A stretch of DNA of 64,000 bases from Komagataeibacter intermedius TF2 (GTDB taxonomy: Bacteria > Pseudomonadota > Alphaproteobacteria > Acetobacterales > Acetobacteraceae). A program made the position numbers and the translations under genes. The notes under the pieces were generated by a model, which had not been told where the DNA came from, made no database searches, and was given only the letters and a program-made list of their open reading frames with translations. Positions within the stretch are counted from its first letter, which is position 1; each line of letters begins with the position of its first letter. The stretch covers positions 1-64,000 of the forward strand of contig NZ_BANF01000039.1 of NCBI RefSeq assembly GCF_000964425.1, written 5' to 3'. This document shows, one piece after another, positions 63,474 to 64,000 of the stretch.

Positions 63474-64000
63474 CTAGCTGTTCTGCAGACCCCGCAGAAC
63501 ATCCGCCGGGCGGACCGGCATGTGACGCAGGCGCACGCCCACGGCGTTGAAGATGGCATTGCCAATGGCAGGCCCGACCACCGTCGTGCCGGGTTCACCC
63601 AGACCCATCGGCTTTTCGGTGCTGGGCAGGAACTCGATGTCCATTTCCGGCGTGTCGGCAATACGCAGCGGCGTGTAGGTGTTCAGGTTACGGTCAACCG
63701 GCATGCCGTTCACGATTTCCGTATTTTCGAACAGGGCCATGCTCAGCCCCCACAGCGCGGCGCCCTCGGTCTGGGCCTTCGCGCCATCGGGATCGACCAC
63801 GGTGCCGGCATCGACGACAATGGTCAGCTTCTGGCATGTCACCACGCCCGTGCTGCGGTCCACATGCACCTGCGCCACGCAGCCGATCCATGTCGGCATG
63901 CCGCGTTCCTGTCCGGCCGTGGTGGCAAGGCCCATCGCGGTGTCCTTGGGCAGGGTGGTCTTGCCCCAGTTCACCTTTTCCATAAGCCTGCGCACGACAG
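63474..64000 (-). CDS. Molybdopterin-dependent aldehyde dehydrogenase large subunit, C-terminal part (cut by window edge)
   Basis: The last 174 or so residues of a large subunit of the xanthine oxidase/isoquinoline 1-oxidoreductase beta type lie here; the frame is still open at the window edge. Visible family motifs are CVAQVHVDRSTGVV, VVDAGTVVDPDGAKAQTEGA (about 20 residues that contact the cofactor), NLNTYTPLRIADTP and GLGEPGTTVVGPAIGNAIFN, where the Glu of LGEP is the catalytic base in the family. In acetic acid bacteria such proteins form membrane-bound aldehyde dehydrogenases that make acetate, but other substrates are possible. Cofactor supply by MoaA and MoeA fits. Confidence 0.9.
   Translation of the reverse strand, partial: VVRRLMEKVNWGKTTLPKDTAMGLATTAGQERGMPTWIGCVAQVHVDRSTGVVTCQKLTIVVDAGTVVDPDGAKAQTEGAALWGLSMALFENTEIVNGMPVDRNLNTYTPLRIADTPEMDIEFLPSTEKPMGLGEPGTTVVGPAIGNAIFNAVGVRLRHMPVRPADVLRGLQNS

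Overview
The window is a 64 kb stretch of GC-rich chromosome from an alphaproteobacterium, most probably an acetic acid bacterium of the Komagataeibacter/Gluconacetobacter group. The evidence is alphaproteobacterial gene order (recG/sdhE-mfd, cycM/kdsB-pheA, cobT-cobS-dnaJ/bolA, methyltransferase/comF-grxC, ubiG/lysC, rodZ-ispG-hisS-prfA), an alphaproteobacterial SOS box at lexA, a molybdopterin aldehyde dehydrogenase large subunit at the right edge, and a dispersed palindromic repeat that I associate with this genus from memory. Almost all of it is ordinary housekeeping chromosome. I see no prophage, CRISPR array, rRNA operon or intact insertion sequence.

Layout. 1-8.7 kb: the 5' end of bacterioferritin, a lone methylthioribose kinase, then a minus-strand cluster of type I DNA-methylation genes (hsdS, a GNAT acetyltransferase, an AI-2E-family membrane protein, hsdM) with no restriction subunit, a MATE exporter and two small membrane proteins. 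8.7-16.5 kb: a Tat-exported GH32 fructan hydrolase, a 187-bp IS-derived miniature element, then biosynthetic genes cycM-hisN-serA facing kdsB-pheA, dapA and smpB. 16.5-29 kb: a double cold-shock-domain protein, a TetR regulator, the DNA repair genes recG and mfd with sdhE, a hydrolase, a secreted unknown, an SLC10A7-like transporter and a PLP decarboxylase. 29-34.8 kb: cobT-cobS-dnaJ facing bolA-lolA, then lipB and tRNA-Leu(GAG). 35-42 kb: galU plus a phosphohexomutase (sugar nucleotides for cellulose and other exopolysaccharides), moaA, and the comF/grxC/DUF1178 group. 42-53.7 kb: a Tat-exported lactonase-like beta-propeller, ubiG facing lysC, an NMO-like flavoenzyme, rodZ, ispG, hisS, prfA, prmC and a DUF4167 protein. 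53.7-58.7 kb: a biotin locus with divergent bioA and bioF-bioH-bioCD, the last being a single-frame BioC-BioD fusion. 58.7-64 kb: lexA with its operator, moeA, rpmG, an FtsB-like protein, eno, DUF3429 and the C-terminal part of a molybdopterin aldehyde dehydrogenase.

How it fits together. MoaA and MoeA make the molybdenum cofactor that the edge dehydrogenase needs. GalU and the mutase feed UDP-glucose. The biotin genes form one short operon with start-stop overlaps. lexA has a LexA box overlapping its own -10 element.

The most interesting items are the restriction-less hsdS-GNAT-AI-2E-hsdM cluster, the linker-less BioC-BioD fusion, the multi-hairpin intergenic repeat (six copies or fragments), the IS-derived miniature element, a LolA homologue with a lipobox, and the pair of small membrane proteins at 7.7-8.7 kb, one of which resembles superinfection-immunity proteins. 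No function was confirmed by database search; all names rest on motifs and remembered family features.
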